Assembly (NCBI RefSeq): GCF_015350905.1
Contig: NZ_JADKRZ010000001.1
Coordinates: forward strand, 990,724-1,054,723
Reading direction: 5' to 3'
DNA length: 64,000 bases
Source of the DNA: Curtobacterium sp. VKM Ac-2865
Lineage (GTDB): Bacteria > Actinomycetota > Actinomycetes > Actinomycetales > Microbacteriaceae
The notes beneath the pieces are model-generated. The model worked only from the letters and a program-made list of their open reading frames with translations, was not told where the DNA came from and did not search any database. Shown here one piece after another: positions 40,670 to 47,947 of the stretch (its first letter is position 1; every line of letters begins with the position of its first letter). The position numbers and the translations under genes are program-made.

Positions 40670-41158
40670 ATGACAATCGTCAAGACCCTCAGCGTCGCCG
40701 CGATCGTGATCCTGCTCAGTGGGTGCGCAATGAACGACCATGCCCCGAAGAACCCTCAAGTCGAGATCAGCCGAGCGAAAGCGCTGACTCAACGGGCGGA
40801 ACTCGCGGCAGTCCGGCTCCTCCCGAAGTCGGACGTCAAGGACATCAAGCAGCTCTCGAAAGGAACGTTCCTGCGCTGCTCCAACGGATATCAATGGAGC
40901 GGGCGCACCCGAGCGGCGTTGAGCGACGGGGTGGACGGTGCCACAGCGCAGATGCAACTCGCCGTCGCAGCAGAGAAGCGCGGCGACGACGTCAGTGAAG
41001 ACATCGTGCTGACCGGAGACAAGCGCTACTCGATCACGACGGAACAGGGGGTCCTGCTGCTCGTGACGGTGTGGGACGAGGGCCGAGCGATCGAATTGAA
41101 CTCCGCGTCGCCGTGCTTCGACCTGCCGTCGGACTTCGACAGGCCTCGGACATTCTGA
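40670..41158 (+). CDS. Second-array lipoprotein 1 (family C)
   Basis: A 162-residue lipoprotein with signal peptide and lipobox Leu-Leu-Ser-Gly-Cys. The mature part has an Ala/Glu-rich helix (Ala-Leu-Thr-Gln-Arg-Ala-Glu-Leu), then Lys-Gly-Thr-Phe-Leu-Arg-Cys-Ser-Asn-Gly-Tyr-Gln-Trp-Ser-Gly, a long helix, two strands and a final Ser-Pro-Cys-Phe-Asp-Leu-Pro. The order Cys, Trp, helix, strand, Cys is the same as in families A and B. A strong AGGGGG ribosome binding site precedes the ATG. It is the first of three near-equal genes in tandem. Confidence 0.7.
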   Translation: MTIVKTLSVAAIVILLSGCAMNDHAPKNPQVEISRAKALTQRAELAAVRLLPKSDVKDIKQLSKGTFLRCSNGYQWSGRTRAALSDGVDGATAQMQLAVAAEKRGDDVSEDIVLTGDKRYSITTEQGVLLLVTVWDEGRAIELNSASPCFDLPSDFDRPRTF

Positions 41159-41224
41159 AGTGCGTTGGATCGTGATCGGCCAAGACGGCGTCGTGCAGGT
41201 GGTTGTTGCTCAGGAGGGGGCACG

Positions 41225-41713
41225 ATGAAGTCAGCACGTGTGTTGCTCGGGCTGACGTTGGTCATCGGACTCAGTGGATGCGCGATGAAGAGTGACCTGC
41301 CAACGAACCCCCACGACCGAATTCTCCTCGTCAAGTCACACGCACAAGACGCCGAGATGAGAGCCGCCGAGCTTGTCCCCGTCGATGACCGCACTGACAT
41401 CAAGCAAGCCGACAAAGGGACACTCCTGTCGTGCTCCGGCGGCAGACAGTGGTCTGGCAACACCACGATTCAGTTGAAGAACCCGGCGAACGGCGAGCAG
41501 GTGGTGGAGCAACTCGGCAAGGTGGCCCACGACCACGGCTTCACGGTCACGCGGAGCACCACACCCGATGGAGCTGCCCGTCTGCGCCTCATCGATGGCC
41601 ACGGAACGTCGGTGTACGCGTCGACGTGGGTGGATGGGAGATCGATCGAGGTCAATTCGTTCTCCGAGTGTTTCCCGCTCCCAAAGGACTTCCGTCCTGA
41701 ACGCTCCTACTGA
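41225..41713 (+). CDS. Second-array lipoprotein 2 (family C)
   Basis: A 162-residue lipoprotein with lipobox Gly-Leu-Ser-Gly-Cys. The mature part is clearly homologous to its neighbours: Leu-Ser-Cys-Ser-Gly-Gly-Arg-Gln-Trp-Ser-Gly-Asn-Thr and Val-Asn-Ser-Phe-Ser-Glu-Cys-Phe-Pro-Leu-Pro. The ATG at 41225 has a GGAGGGGG ribosome binding site; the longer open frame from 41165 is not used. Confidence 0.7.
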   Translation: MKSARVLLGLTLVIGLSGCAMKSDLPTNPHDRILLVKSHAQDAEMRAAELVPVDDRTDIKQADKGTLLSCSGGRQWSGNTTIQLKNPANGEQVVEQLGKVAHDHGFTVTRSTTPDGAARLRLIDGHGTSVYASTWVDGRSIEVNSFSECFPLPKDFRPERSY

Positions 41714-41756
41714 AGACGTGTCTCGCGCACGGCCAGGCGACAGGAGGGTTGCCAGT

Positions 41757-41873
41757 ATGAAGTCTGCAAGACGGACCTGGGTCACGCTCAGCGCGCTCAC
41801 GCTCCTCATCGCTCTGGCAGGATGCTCGTCTTCGAACCTCACTCATGAACCGAGCGGGCGATTGGCCGCATGA
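41757..41873 (+). pseudogene. Truncated lipoprotein gene (signal peptide and lipobox only)
   Basis: A 38-codon frame encoding a complete signal peptide that ends Ala-Leu-Ala-Gly-Cys, followed by only 16 residues and a stop. The start (Met-Lys-Ser-Ala-Arg) is the same as in the preceding lipoprotein and it has its own GGAGGG ribosome binding site. It is most simply a deletion remnant of a fourth array member. A functional lipopeptide cannot be excluded. Confidence 0.5.
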
Positions 41874-41907
41874 AGGACACGCACGTAAGCAAAGAGATGA
41901 GCAGCCA

Positions 41908-42396
41908 GTGAAACGGAGTGGTCTTCTGGTGGGTATGGCCCTGGTCATCGGACTGGCGGGATGCGCAACGGACACTCATCTCCCGCCTGATCCAGAGGAG
42001 CGCATCCTGCTCTTCAAAGCTCAGGCGCAAGAGGCCGAGAGCGCGGTCGCGCGCTTGATCCCCACCGGCGCCCGGGAAGAGGTCAAGCAGATACCCGAAG
42101 GGACGGTGCTCGCTTGCTCTGGTGGCCGACAGTGGTCAGGGAACACGAGGATCGCGCTGACGGATCCGAGCGCGGGGCCTTCAGTTCTGCGGGAACTGTC
42201 GAGCGACGCTGCCGAGCGTGGTTTCCGGGTCGCTAGCAGCACCACGGCAGACGGCGCACCCCGGATCCGGCTTGTCGACGACAACGGCACCACGCTCCTG
42301 GCAACGGTGTGGGTGGACGGGAAGTCCATCGACGTCGACTCGTTCTCGAAGTGCTTCCCCGTACCTGCCGACTTCATCCCCCACGGCTCGTACTAG
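41908..42396 (+). CDS. Second-array lipoprotein 3 (family C)
   Basis: A 162-residue lipoprotein with lipobox Gly-Leu-Ala-Gly-Cys, equal in length to second-array lipoproteins 1 and 2 and very similar to number 2 (Leu-Ala-Cys-Ser-Gly-Gly-Arg-Gln-Trp-Ser-Gly-Asn-Thr; Val-Asp-Ser-Phe-Ser-Lys-Cys-Phe-Pro-Val-Pro). GTG 41908 is taken as start because it gives the normal signal peptide; the upstream ATG at 41845 would add 21 hydrophilic residues. Confidence 0.68.
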   Translation: MKRSGLLVGMALVIGLAGCATDTHLPPDPEERILLFKAQAQEAESAVARLIPTGAREEVKQIPEGTVLACSGGRQWSGNTRIALTDPSAGPSVLRELSSDAAERGFRVASSTTADGAPRIRLVDDNGTTLLATVWVDGKSIDVDSFSKCFPVPADFIPHGSY

Positions 42397-42470
42397 CCGC
42401 GCGCAGGTTCGTTCTGACACTGCTGCGAGGTCCCGGGCGACTTCAGGACGAGCTGAGACCTCGAGCACCA

Positions 42471-42486
42471 TCCTCCGATCGGAGGA
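42471..42486. promoter_or_regulatory. 16-bp perfect palindrome before the ABC/two-component operon
   Basis: TCCTCCGATCGGAGGA is perfectly self-complementary and centred 65 bp before the ATG at 42544. Its position and symmetry fit the binding site of a dimeric NarL/LuxR-type response regulator, such as the one encoded as last gene of this operon. Confidence 0.5.
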
Positions 42487-42543
42487 CCCCACCCCGCCCC
42501 CTTCACCGATCCGCCGACCGCATCCCCCGACCAGGCTGGTCTC

Positions 42544-43380
42544 ATGCCCGACTCCCCCGCCATCGAGGTCCACCACCTCGCGAAGCAGTACCCCACCGGC
42601 AAACGCGCCGTCGACGACGTCTCCTTCACGATCGAGCGCGGCGAGACCTTCGCGCTCCTCGGCCCCAACGGCGCCGGCAAGTCGACGACCGTCGAGATCC
42701 TCGAGGGCCACCGTTCCCGCACGGGCGGCGACGTCCGCGTCCTCGGCCACGACCCGGCCCGCGCGAGCCGCAGTCACAACGCCCGGATCGGCATCGTCCT
42801 GCAGTCGAGCGCGGAGTCCCCGAACGTCACGGTCGCCGAGCAGCTCACCCACTTCGCCAAGCTGTACCCGAAGCGCCGCACCACGGACGAGCTCCTGCAC
42901 GCGACAGGGCTCGAGACGCACCGCAACGTCCGCCTGAGCAAGTTGTCCGGCGGCCAGCGTCGCCGCGTCGACGTCGCGCTCGGGATCATCGGCCGCCCCG
43001 AGGTCCTCTTCCTCGACGAGCCGACGACCGGCTTCGACCCCGAGGCCCGTCGGCAGTTCTGGGACCTCCTCCGACAGGTCCAGCACGAGGGCACGACCAT
43101 CCTCCTGACGACGCACTACCTCGACGAGGCAGCCCACCTGGCCGACCGGGCGGCGGTGATCGTCGACGGCCGGCTGCTGGACATCGCGCCGATCGACGAG
43201 CTCGGCGGCTCCGCGGCACGAGAACCACGAGTGCGGTGGCGCAGCGCGGACGGCACCCAGGAAGAACGAAAGACCGACCCAGCTGCCTTCATCCGCAGCA
43301 ACACCGACCCGATGCACGACCTCGAAGTCATCCGACCGTCCCTCGAGGACGTCTACCTGGAGATGGTGGGACACGCATGA
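42544..43380 (+). CDS. ABC transporter ATP-binding protein
   Basis: A 278-residue ABC ATPase of the drug/antibiotic exporter (DrrA/CcmA-like) type. Walker A is Gly-Pro-Asn-Gly-Ala-Gly-Lys-Ser-Thr, the signature is Leu-Ser-Gly-Gly-Gln-Arg-Arg-Arg, and Walker B is Val-Leu-Phe-Leu-Asp-Glu-Pro. The C-terminal 60 residues form the extension typical of exporter ATPases. It powers the ABC-2 permease encoded next, with which it overlaps by 4 bp (ATGA). The operon ends with a histidine kinase and response regulator, so export of a toxic or cell-envelope-active compound sensed by them is likely. Confidence 0.88.
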   Translation: MPDSPAIEVHHLAKQYPTGKRAVDDVSFTIERGETFALLGPNGAGKSTTVEILEGHRSRTGGDVRVLGHDPARASRSHNARIGIVLQSSAESPNVTVAEQLTHFAKLYPKRRTTDELLHATGLETHRNVRLSKLSGGQRRRVDVALGIIGRPEVLFLDEPTTGFDPEARRQFWDLLRQVQHEGTTILLTTHYLDEAAHLADRAAVIVDGRLLDIAPIDELGGSAAREPRVRWRSADGTQEERKTDPAAFIRSNTDPMHDLEVIRPSLEDVYLEMVGHA

Positions 43381-44183
43381 ACCCGGCAACCGTGGGCATG
43401 GCCCGCATCACGTACGAGATCCGCTCCTACTTCCGCGCGCCCGAGTCCGTCTTCTTCACGTTCCTCTTCCCGATCATCATGCTGGCGCTGTTCTCGGTGG
43501 CGTTCAGCAGCGCCGCCGACATCCAGGCCGGTCCGGGCACGAGCGTCGACTACGCCACGTACTACCTTCCCGGTCTGGTGGCGACCGGCATCCTCCTGTC
43601 GGGCACCCAGGCCCTCGGCGTCGACATCGCGACCGAACGCAGCGACGGCACCCTGAAGCGACTCGGCGGCACACCCCTCCCCGTCCTGAGCTACTTCGTC
43701 GGCAAGATCGGCATGGTCTTGGTGACCACGTTCGTGCAGACGGCGATCCTGCTGGCCGTGGCGAGCCTGGTGTTCGGTGTGGACCTGCCGACCGACGCGA
43801 GCCGGTGGGGTGTCTTCGCCGGCGTCCTCCTCCTCGGCATCGCCACCAGCTGTGTCCTCGGCATCGCGATCTCGGCCCTCCCGCGCGAGGGCCGCCGAGC
43901 CACCGCCACCATCGTCCCGGTGGTCTTGGTCCTGCAGTTCATCTCCGGCGTCTACCTCCCCTTCACCCAACTTCCCGCCTGGTTGCAGGATGTGGCGTCC
44001 GTCTTCCCCCTCCGGTGGATGGCGTCCGGCATGCGGTCGGTCTTCCTTCCGCAGGCGTTCGAGTCCGGTGAGCCGGGAGGCTCGTGGCAGGTCGGCCTGG
44101 GCGCCCTGGTCCTGGTCGGATGGCTGGTCCTGGGCACGGTGGCCTGCGTGGTCACCTTCCGGTGGAACCGCAAGGACGCCTGA
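43377..44183 (+). CDS. ABC-2 type exporter permease
   Basis: A 268-residue membrane protein with six hydrophobic segments. It shows the ABC-2 permease features Glu-Ile-Arg-Ser-Tyr-Phe-Arg-Ala-Pro-Glu, Phe-Pro-Ile-Ile-Met, and near the C-terminus Phe-Ile-Ser-Gly-Val-Tyr-Leu-Pro-Phe followed by Phe-Pro-Leu-Arg-Trp-Met. It forms the channel of the exporter with the preceding ATPase. The overlap of the two genes means coupled translation. Confidence 0.87.
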   Translation: MNPATVGMARITYEIRSYFRAPESVFFTFLFPIIMLALFSVAFSSAADIQAGPGTSVDYATYYLPGLVATGILLSGTQALGVDIATERSDGTLKRLGGTPLPVLSYFVGKIGMVLVTTFVQTAILLAVASLVFGVDLPTDASRWGVFAGVLLLGIATSCVLGIAISALPREGRRATATIVPVVLVLQFISGVYLPFTQLPAWLQDVASVFPLRWMASGMRSVFLPQAFESGEPGGSWQVGLGALVLVGWLVLGTVACVVTFRWNRKDA

Positions 44184-44248
44184 TGCCCCGGCAGGTCCGG
44201 CCTGTGGACAACTGCCTGCGGCCCGCCGGAGGGTGGGATGCTGTCGGC

Positions 44249-45493
44249 ATGGACACGGTCACGGAACGCCAGGACACCTGGGTGCGGAACCGGTGGCTGC
44301 ACGCCTTCTTCGCGGGCACGATGCTGCTCACGGCCGTGATCGCGGTCGTCGGCTGGTCACCCTGGTCGTCACGGTGGCCGGCGTTCGCGATGATCGTCGT
44401 GCTGGTCGTCGCCTACGCGGCGTACGGCCACCGCGGCTACGACAGCCTCCGACCGGCAGCAGCGTTCCTCCCGTTGGTGGTCCTGGCTGCCGCCGTGCTG
44501 CCGGCGGTGGCACCCAGCACGGCCTTCGTGCAGTGCATCCTCTTCCCGCTGGTCTGGTGCCAGTCGCACCGCATCCGCACCGGGGTCGTGCTCTCGGTCG
44601 CGGTCGGCGTCGCGAGTGGCATCGGCCTGCAGGTCAGCGGCGGCCCGGACGAGATCGTCAGCACCCTCCTCATCGAGAGCATCAGCGTCGTCGGTGCGTC
44701 CGCGATGGGCGTCTGGATCTCGAGCATCGCCGGCCTGTCCGAGTCCCGTCGCGCCCTCCTCGACGAGCTCCGGGCGACACAGACCTCCCTCGCCGAGGCG
44801 AACCGCGCCGCCGGCATCGCCAGCGAACGGGAGCGCCTCGCCCGCGAGATCCACGACACGGTCGCACAGAACCTCGCCGGCATCGTGATGCTGACCGAAC
44901 GCGCACGCCGCGACCTCGCCGATGACCACACCGACGCGCTCGACGAACGACTGACGGTCCTCGAGGAGTCGGCCCGAGCAGCGCTCGAAGAATCACGCGT
45001 CCTCGTCGCCGCCGGAGCCGCCGGCGCATCCCATGACAGCCTGGCCGGTGCCCTGCACCGCCTCGGTGAACGGCACACCCGCGAGACCGGCACACCGGTG
45101 ACCGTCGAAGCCGCGGACTGCCCGCTGGACCGCGACGCGCAGGTGGTCCTGTTGCGTGTCGCCCAGGAGGCCCTGGCCAACGTCCGCGCGCACGCCAACG
45201 CCGCCTCGGTGCACGTCGCACTGCACCACGCACCCGAGCAGACCGTCCTGCGGGTCCAGGACGACGGCGACGGCTTCGCCACCGCCGTCCGGAGCGTCGG
45301 CCGCGGACTCGCCGGGCTACGCGAACGGCTCGCCCTCGCGGGCGGGACCTGCGTCGTGACCAGCGCACCGGGCGACGGCACCACTGTGACGGCAACGCTG
45401 CCCACGGTGACCACCGCCGGACCGGTCCTGGCGGAGGACGCGACCCCGAGCCTCCCGACCGTCACGCGCCCCGTGGCAGAGGTGACCCGATGA
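44249..45493 (+). CDS. NarL-type sensor histidine kinase
   Basis: A 414-residue HisKA_3-type kinase. Five or six membrane segments occupy residues 20-165. The phosphoacceptor motif Glu-Arg-Leu-Ala-Arg-Glu-Ile-His-Asp-Thr-Val carries His202. The C-terminal HATPase region has Glu-Ala-Leu-Ala-Asn-Val-Arg-Ala-His-Ala and Asp-Asp-Gly-Asp-Gly-Phe, then Gly-Leu-Ala-Gly-Leu-Arg-Glu-Arg. With almost no extracellular domain, it probably senses a membrane-linked signal or its partner exporter. ATG 44249 is favoured over an upstream ATG at about 44183 because a GATGCT box lies 6 nt before it. The stop overlaps the response regulator start (ATGA). Confidence 0.86.
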   Translation: MDTVTERQDTWVRNRWLHAFFAGTMLLTAVIAVVGWSPWSSRWPAFAMIVVLVVAYAAYGHRGYDSLRPAAAFLPLVVLAAAVLPAVAPSTAFVQCILFPLVWCQSHRIRTGVVLSVAVGVASGIGLQVSGGPDEIVSTLLIESISVVGASAMGVWISSIAGLSESRRALLDELRATQTSLAEANRAAGIASERERLAREIHDTVAQNLAGIVMLTERARRDLADDHTDALDERLTVLEESARAALEESRVLVAAGAAGASHDSLAGALHRLGERHTRETGTPVTVEAADCPLDRDAQVVLLRVAQEALANVRAHANAASVHVALHHAPEQTVLRVQDDGDGFATAVRSVGRGLAGLRERLALAGGTCVVTSAPGDGTTVTATLPTVTTAGPVLAEDATPSLPTVTRPVAEVTR

Positions 45494-46116
45494 TCCGCGT
45501 CGTCGTGGCGGACGACCACCCGATCGTGCGGGCCGGCATCGTCGCGCTGCTGCAGTCCGCGCCGGACGTCGACGTCGTGGGTCAGGCATCCGACGGCGAA
45601 GCAGCAGTGTCGATCGTCCGCGCCGAACGCCCCGACGTCGTGCTCATGGACCTGCGCATGCCGCTGCTGGACGGCGACGCTGCCACCGCGCAGATCCTGG
45701 CCACCCAGCCTGAGGTCCGCGTGCTCATCCTGACGACCTACGAGTCCGACGACCAGATCCTCGCGGCGATCGAAGCCGGAGCCACCGGGTACCTGCTCAA
45801 GGCCGCTCCCGAGTCGGAGATCCTCGCCGGTGTGCGGGCGACAGCCCGTGGCGAGACCGCACTCGCTCCCTCAGCGGCCGCGGCCCTCGTGCGTCGCGCG
45901 ACCGGAGGGACACCCGCCGGCCCGAACCTCACCCCGCGCGAGCTCGAGGTCATGCGCCTCGTCGCGCAGGGCAACAGCAACCCCGCCATCGGCCGCGCCC
46001 TGTTCCTCAGCGAGACGACCGTCAAGACGCACCTCGGTCACGTGTTCGAGAAGCTCGGTGTCAACGACCGCACGCGTGCCGTGACCCGGGCGATGGAGCT
46101 CAACCTGCTCTCCTGA
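45490..46116 (+). CDS. NarL/LuxR-family response regulator
   Basis: A 208-residue response regulator. The receiver domain has the acidic pocket Asp8-Asp9, phosphoacceptor Asp54 in Val-Leu-Met-Asp-Leu-Arg-Met-Pro, and a Lys in Tyr-Leu-Leu-Lys-Ala. The C-terminal LuxR-type HTH begins Leu-Thr-Pro-Arg-Glu-Leu-Glu-Val and has the recognition helix with Ser-Glu-Thr-Thr-Val-Lys-Thr-His. It should be phosphorylated by the kinase encoded just upstream and probably binds the palindrome at 42471-42486 to control the operon. Confidence 0.9.
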   Translation: MIRVVVADDHPIVRAGIVALLQSAPDVDVVGQASDGEAAVSIVRAERPDVVLMDLRMPLLDGDAATAQILATQPEVRVLILTTYESDDQILAAIEAGATGYLLKAAPESEILAGVRATARGETALAPSAAAALVRRATGGTPAGPNLTPRELEVMRLVAQGNSNPAIGRALFLSETTVKTHLGHVFEKLGVNDRTRAVTRAMELNLLS

Positions 46117-46133
46117 CGGTCATGGGGCGAGCG

Positions 46134-47066
46134 TCACCAGGTGAGGACGAAGCGGCCTCGTGTCCCGCCGGCCTCGAGCCGTTCGTGCGCCTCGCGGGCA
46201 CTCGATGCCGGCAGCACCTCGGCGATGCGTGGCGTGATCGTGCCGCCCTCGACGCCGTGGCGTAGTCGCTCGAGCTTGTCGAACGACCGGTACTCCTTCC
46301 CGACGAGCGCCCGCTCGAACCGGACGCCCTCGGCGCCGTTCCCCTCCCAGCCCCGCACGTCGATGAACAGGCCGCCCTGGCGCAGCGCCGGGACGACGAC
46401 GTCTCGCTGCACCGCACAGTCGGCGAGGGCGTCGACGCCCTCGGGGACGATGCGTCGGACGGACTCCGCGAAGGCGTCCCCACGCGGGACGATGTGGTCC
46501 GGCCCGAGCGACCGCACGAGTGTCTCGTCCTTGTCGGCGGCGTCAGCGATCACGGTGATCCCCTCCGCCTTCGCGAGCTGTACGAGGTAGTTGCCGAGCA
46601 GCCCGGCAGCGCCCGTGACGGCGAGGGTGTCTCCGCGGGAGAGCCCCGCCAGTTCGAGGACCTGGATGGCGGTGAGCCCGTTCATCGGGATCGTCGACGC
46701 CAGCTCCACCGTGGTCCCGCGCGGGATCCGCGTGAAGGAGCCGACCGGGGCGACGAGCTCCTCGACGTAGGCCCCACCGTGTGTGGTCAGGGGCAGCGCG
46801 ATCGCCATGACCTCGTCCCCGACAGACCACCCGTCGACGTCCGGACCGACCTCGTCGATCACCCCGGCTGCGTCCATGCCTGGCACATAGGGAGCGGACG
46901 CGTGCGAGCTGTCCCGCTGCCCTGCCCGCACGCCCGTGTCCGTGGGGCTCACGGCGAACGCTCCGACCTGGATGCGGACGGAGCCGGCACCGGCGTGCGG
47001 CTCCTGGACCTCGTGGACGGCGAGGGCCTCGGGCCCTCCGAACTGCTCTACTCCGACGACCTTCAC
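46134..47066 (-). CDS. Zinc-independent NADP-dependent oxidoreductase (quinone reductase-like)
   Basis: A 310-residue medium-chain dehydrogenase/reductase without the structural or catalytic Zn ligands. The N-terminal domain has Val-Pro-Gly-Met-Asp-Ala-Ala-Gly-Val-Ile, and the Rossmann domain has the nucleotide motif Val-Thr-Gly-Ala-Ala-Gly-Leu-Leu-Gly. It resembles quinone oxidoreductases that reduce enones or quinones with NADPH. GTG 47066 is the start; a TAGACC box lies 6 nt upstream on the minus strand. It converges on the response regulator gene. Confidence 0.82.
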   Translation of the reverse strand: MKVVGVEQFGGPEALAVHEVQEPHAGAGSVRIQVGAFAVSPTDTGVRAGQRDSSHASAPYVPGMDAAGVIDEVGPDVDGWSVGDEVMAIALPLTTHGGAYVEELVAPVGSFTRIPRGTTVELASTIPMNGLTAIQVLELAGLSRGDTLAVTGAAGLLGNYLVQLAKAEGITVIADAADKDETLVRSLGPDHIVPRGDAFAESVRRIVPEGVDALADCAVQRDVVVPALRQGGLFIDVRGWEGNGAEGVRFERALVGKEYRSFDKLERLRHGVEGGTITPRIAEVLPASSAREAHERLEAGGTRGRFVLTW

Positions 47067-47099
47067 CCATCCGGTCTACTGGGCTGTCCCCGACCGTTC

Positions 47100-47879
47100 T
47101 CAGACTGGTGAGCCGAGGGCCCCCGGCGATGGCGGAACCAGCTGCAACAGCATCTCCACCGAGTCACCAGGAGCGAACCCGATCGGGCGTCGACGACCCG
47201 TCCGCACGAACCCGTGCCGCTCGTAGAACGCCCGCGCGCGGTCGCCCGCCGGGTTCTCGTCCACCCACAGCGCGATGGAGTCCCCACGTCCCCGAGCCCA
47301 CGCCAGGACCTCGGCCAACAGCACCTCCGCGACGCCGTTGGCCCGGCCGCGGAACTCGGGTACGACCCACACGCCGGTCAGCACCAGACCATCATGATGC
47401 TGCGCACCCATCATCCCGATCCACCGCCCACTGACGTCGTCGATCACAACGAGGCTGGTCGCGTCGGCCGCATGCCCTCGGCGAGCGCGCACCCGCCAGT
47501 CGTCCTCGGACATCGCGGTGGTCGTCTCGAGGGTGGCACCGTACGACACCGGGTTGTCCGTCGCGTTCTCGATCCGCGCGGCCCGCACCGAGGGCCAGTC
47601 CTCCTCCGTGGTCACCCGGACGGAGAACCGGGCTCCTGGCAGTCCCGCGCGGTCGAGCACCGAGACCAGCTCACGCTGCAGGGCATCGGGCACAGCAGCG
47701 CCGTACGGCGAACTGATCGGCGCGCCGAACGCGACTGCGGCCGCGGACCGGATCGCCACGTCGAGCGCGCTGCGCGTGGCGGGCAGTGGAACGTCCGCGA
47801 GGTCCGGACCGAGCGCAGCCCAGGGACCGGGACCGCCTTCGGAGCGCACGCTCGCGAGCAACCCGCCGATCGTCTGCAT
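47100..47879 (-). CDS. GNAT acetyltransferase with N-terminal extension
   Basis: A 259-residue protein. Residues 1-95 form an unassigned helical N-terminal part. A GNAT domain follows from about 97: Val-Arg-Ala-Ala-Arg-Ile-Glu-Asn-Ala, a Thr-Gly-Val-Trp-Val-Val-Pro-Glu-Phe-Arg-Gly-Arg strand and loop (the acetyl-CoA site), and Ala-Arg-Ala-Phe-Tyr-Glu-Arg-His-Gly-Phe. The acceptor is unknown. ATG 47879 is proposed; the open frame extends upstream into the intergenic repeat core at 47901-47922, where no family sequence is seen. Confidence 0.72.
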   Translation of the reverse strand: MQTIGGLLASVRSEGGPGPWAALGPDLADVPLPATRSALDVAIRSAAAVAFGAPISSPYGAAVPDALQRELVSVLDRAGLPGARFSVRVTTEEDWPSVRAARIENATDNPVSYGATLETTTAMSEDDWRVRARRGHAADATSLVVIDDVSGRWIGMMGAQHHDGLVLTGVWVVPEFRGRANGVAEVLLAEVLAWARGRGDSIALWVDENPAGDRARAFYERHGFVRTGRRRPIGFAPGDSVEMLLQLVPPSPGALGSPV

Positions 47880-47947
47880 CACCCCATCGTGCCAGGACCC
47901 ACCGGACGGGAGGCGCGGGACCTGCCCGCCCCGCACCTCCCGCCCGA

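Noticed and set aside
40246..40683. A 145-codon intact minus-strand gene over the 40.3-40.6 kb remnant
   Set aside because: The matching lipoprotein sequence switches frame near 40390 and the signal peptide is missing, so a frameshifted remnant explains it better.
44073..44084. The CCGGGAGGCTCG match in the ABC-2 permease as a firm copy of the dispersed repeat
   Set aside because: Only the core matches and the protein segment is a plain loop; it is listed among the cores but is not counted as an element.
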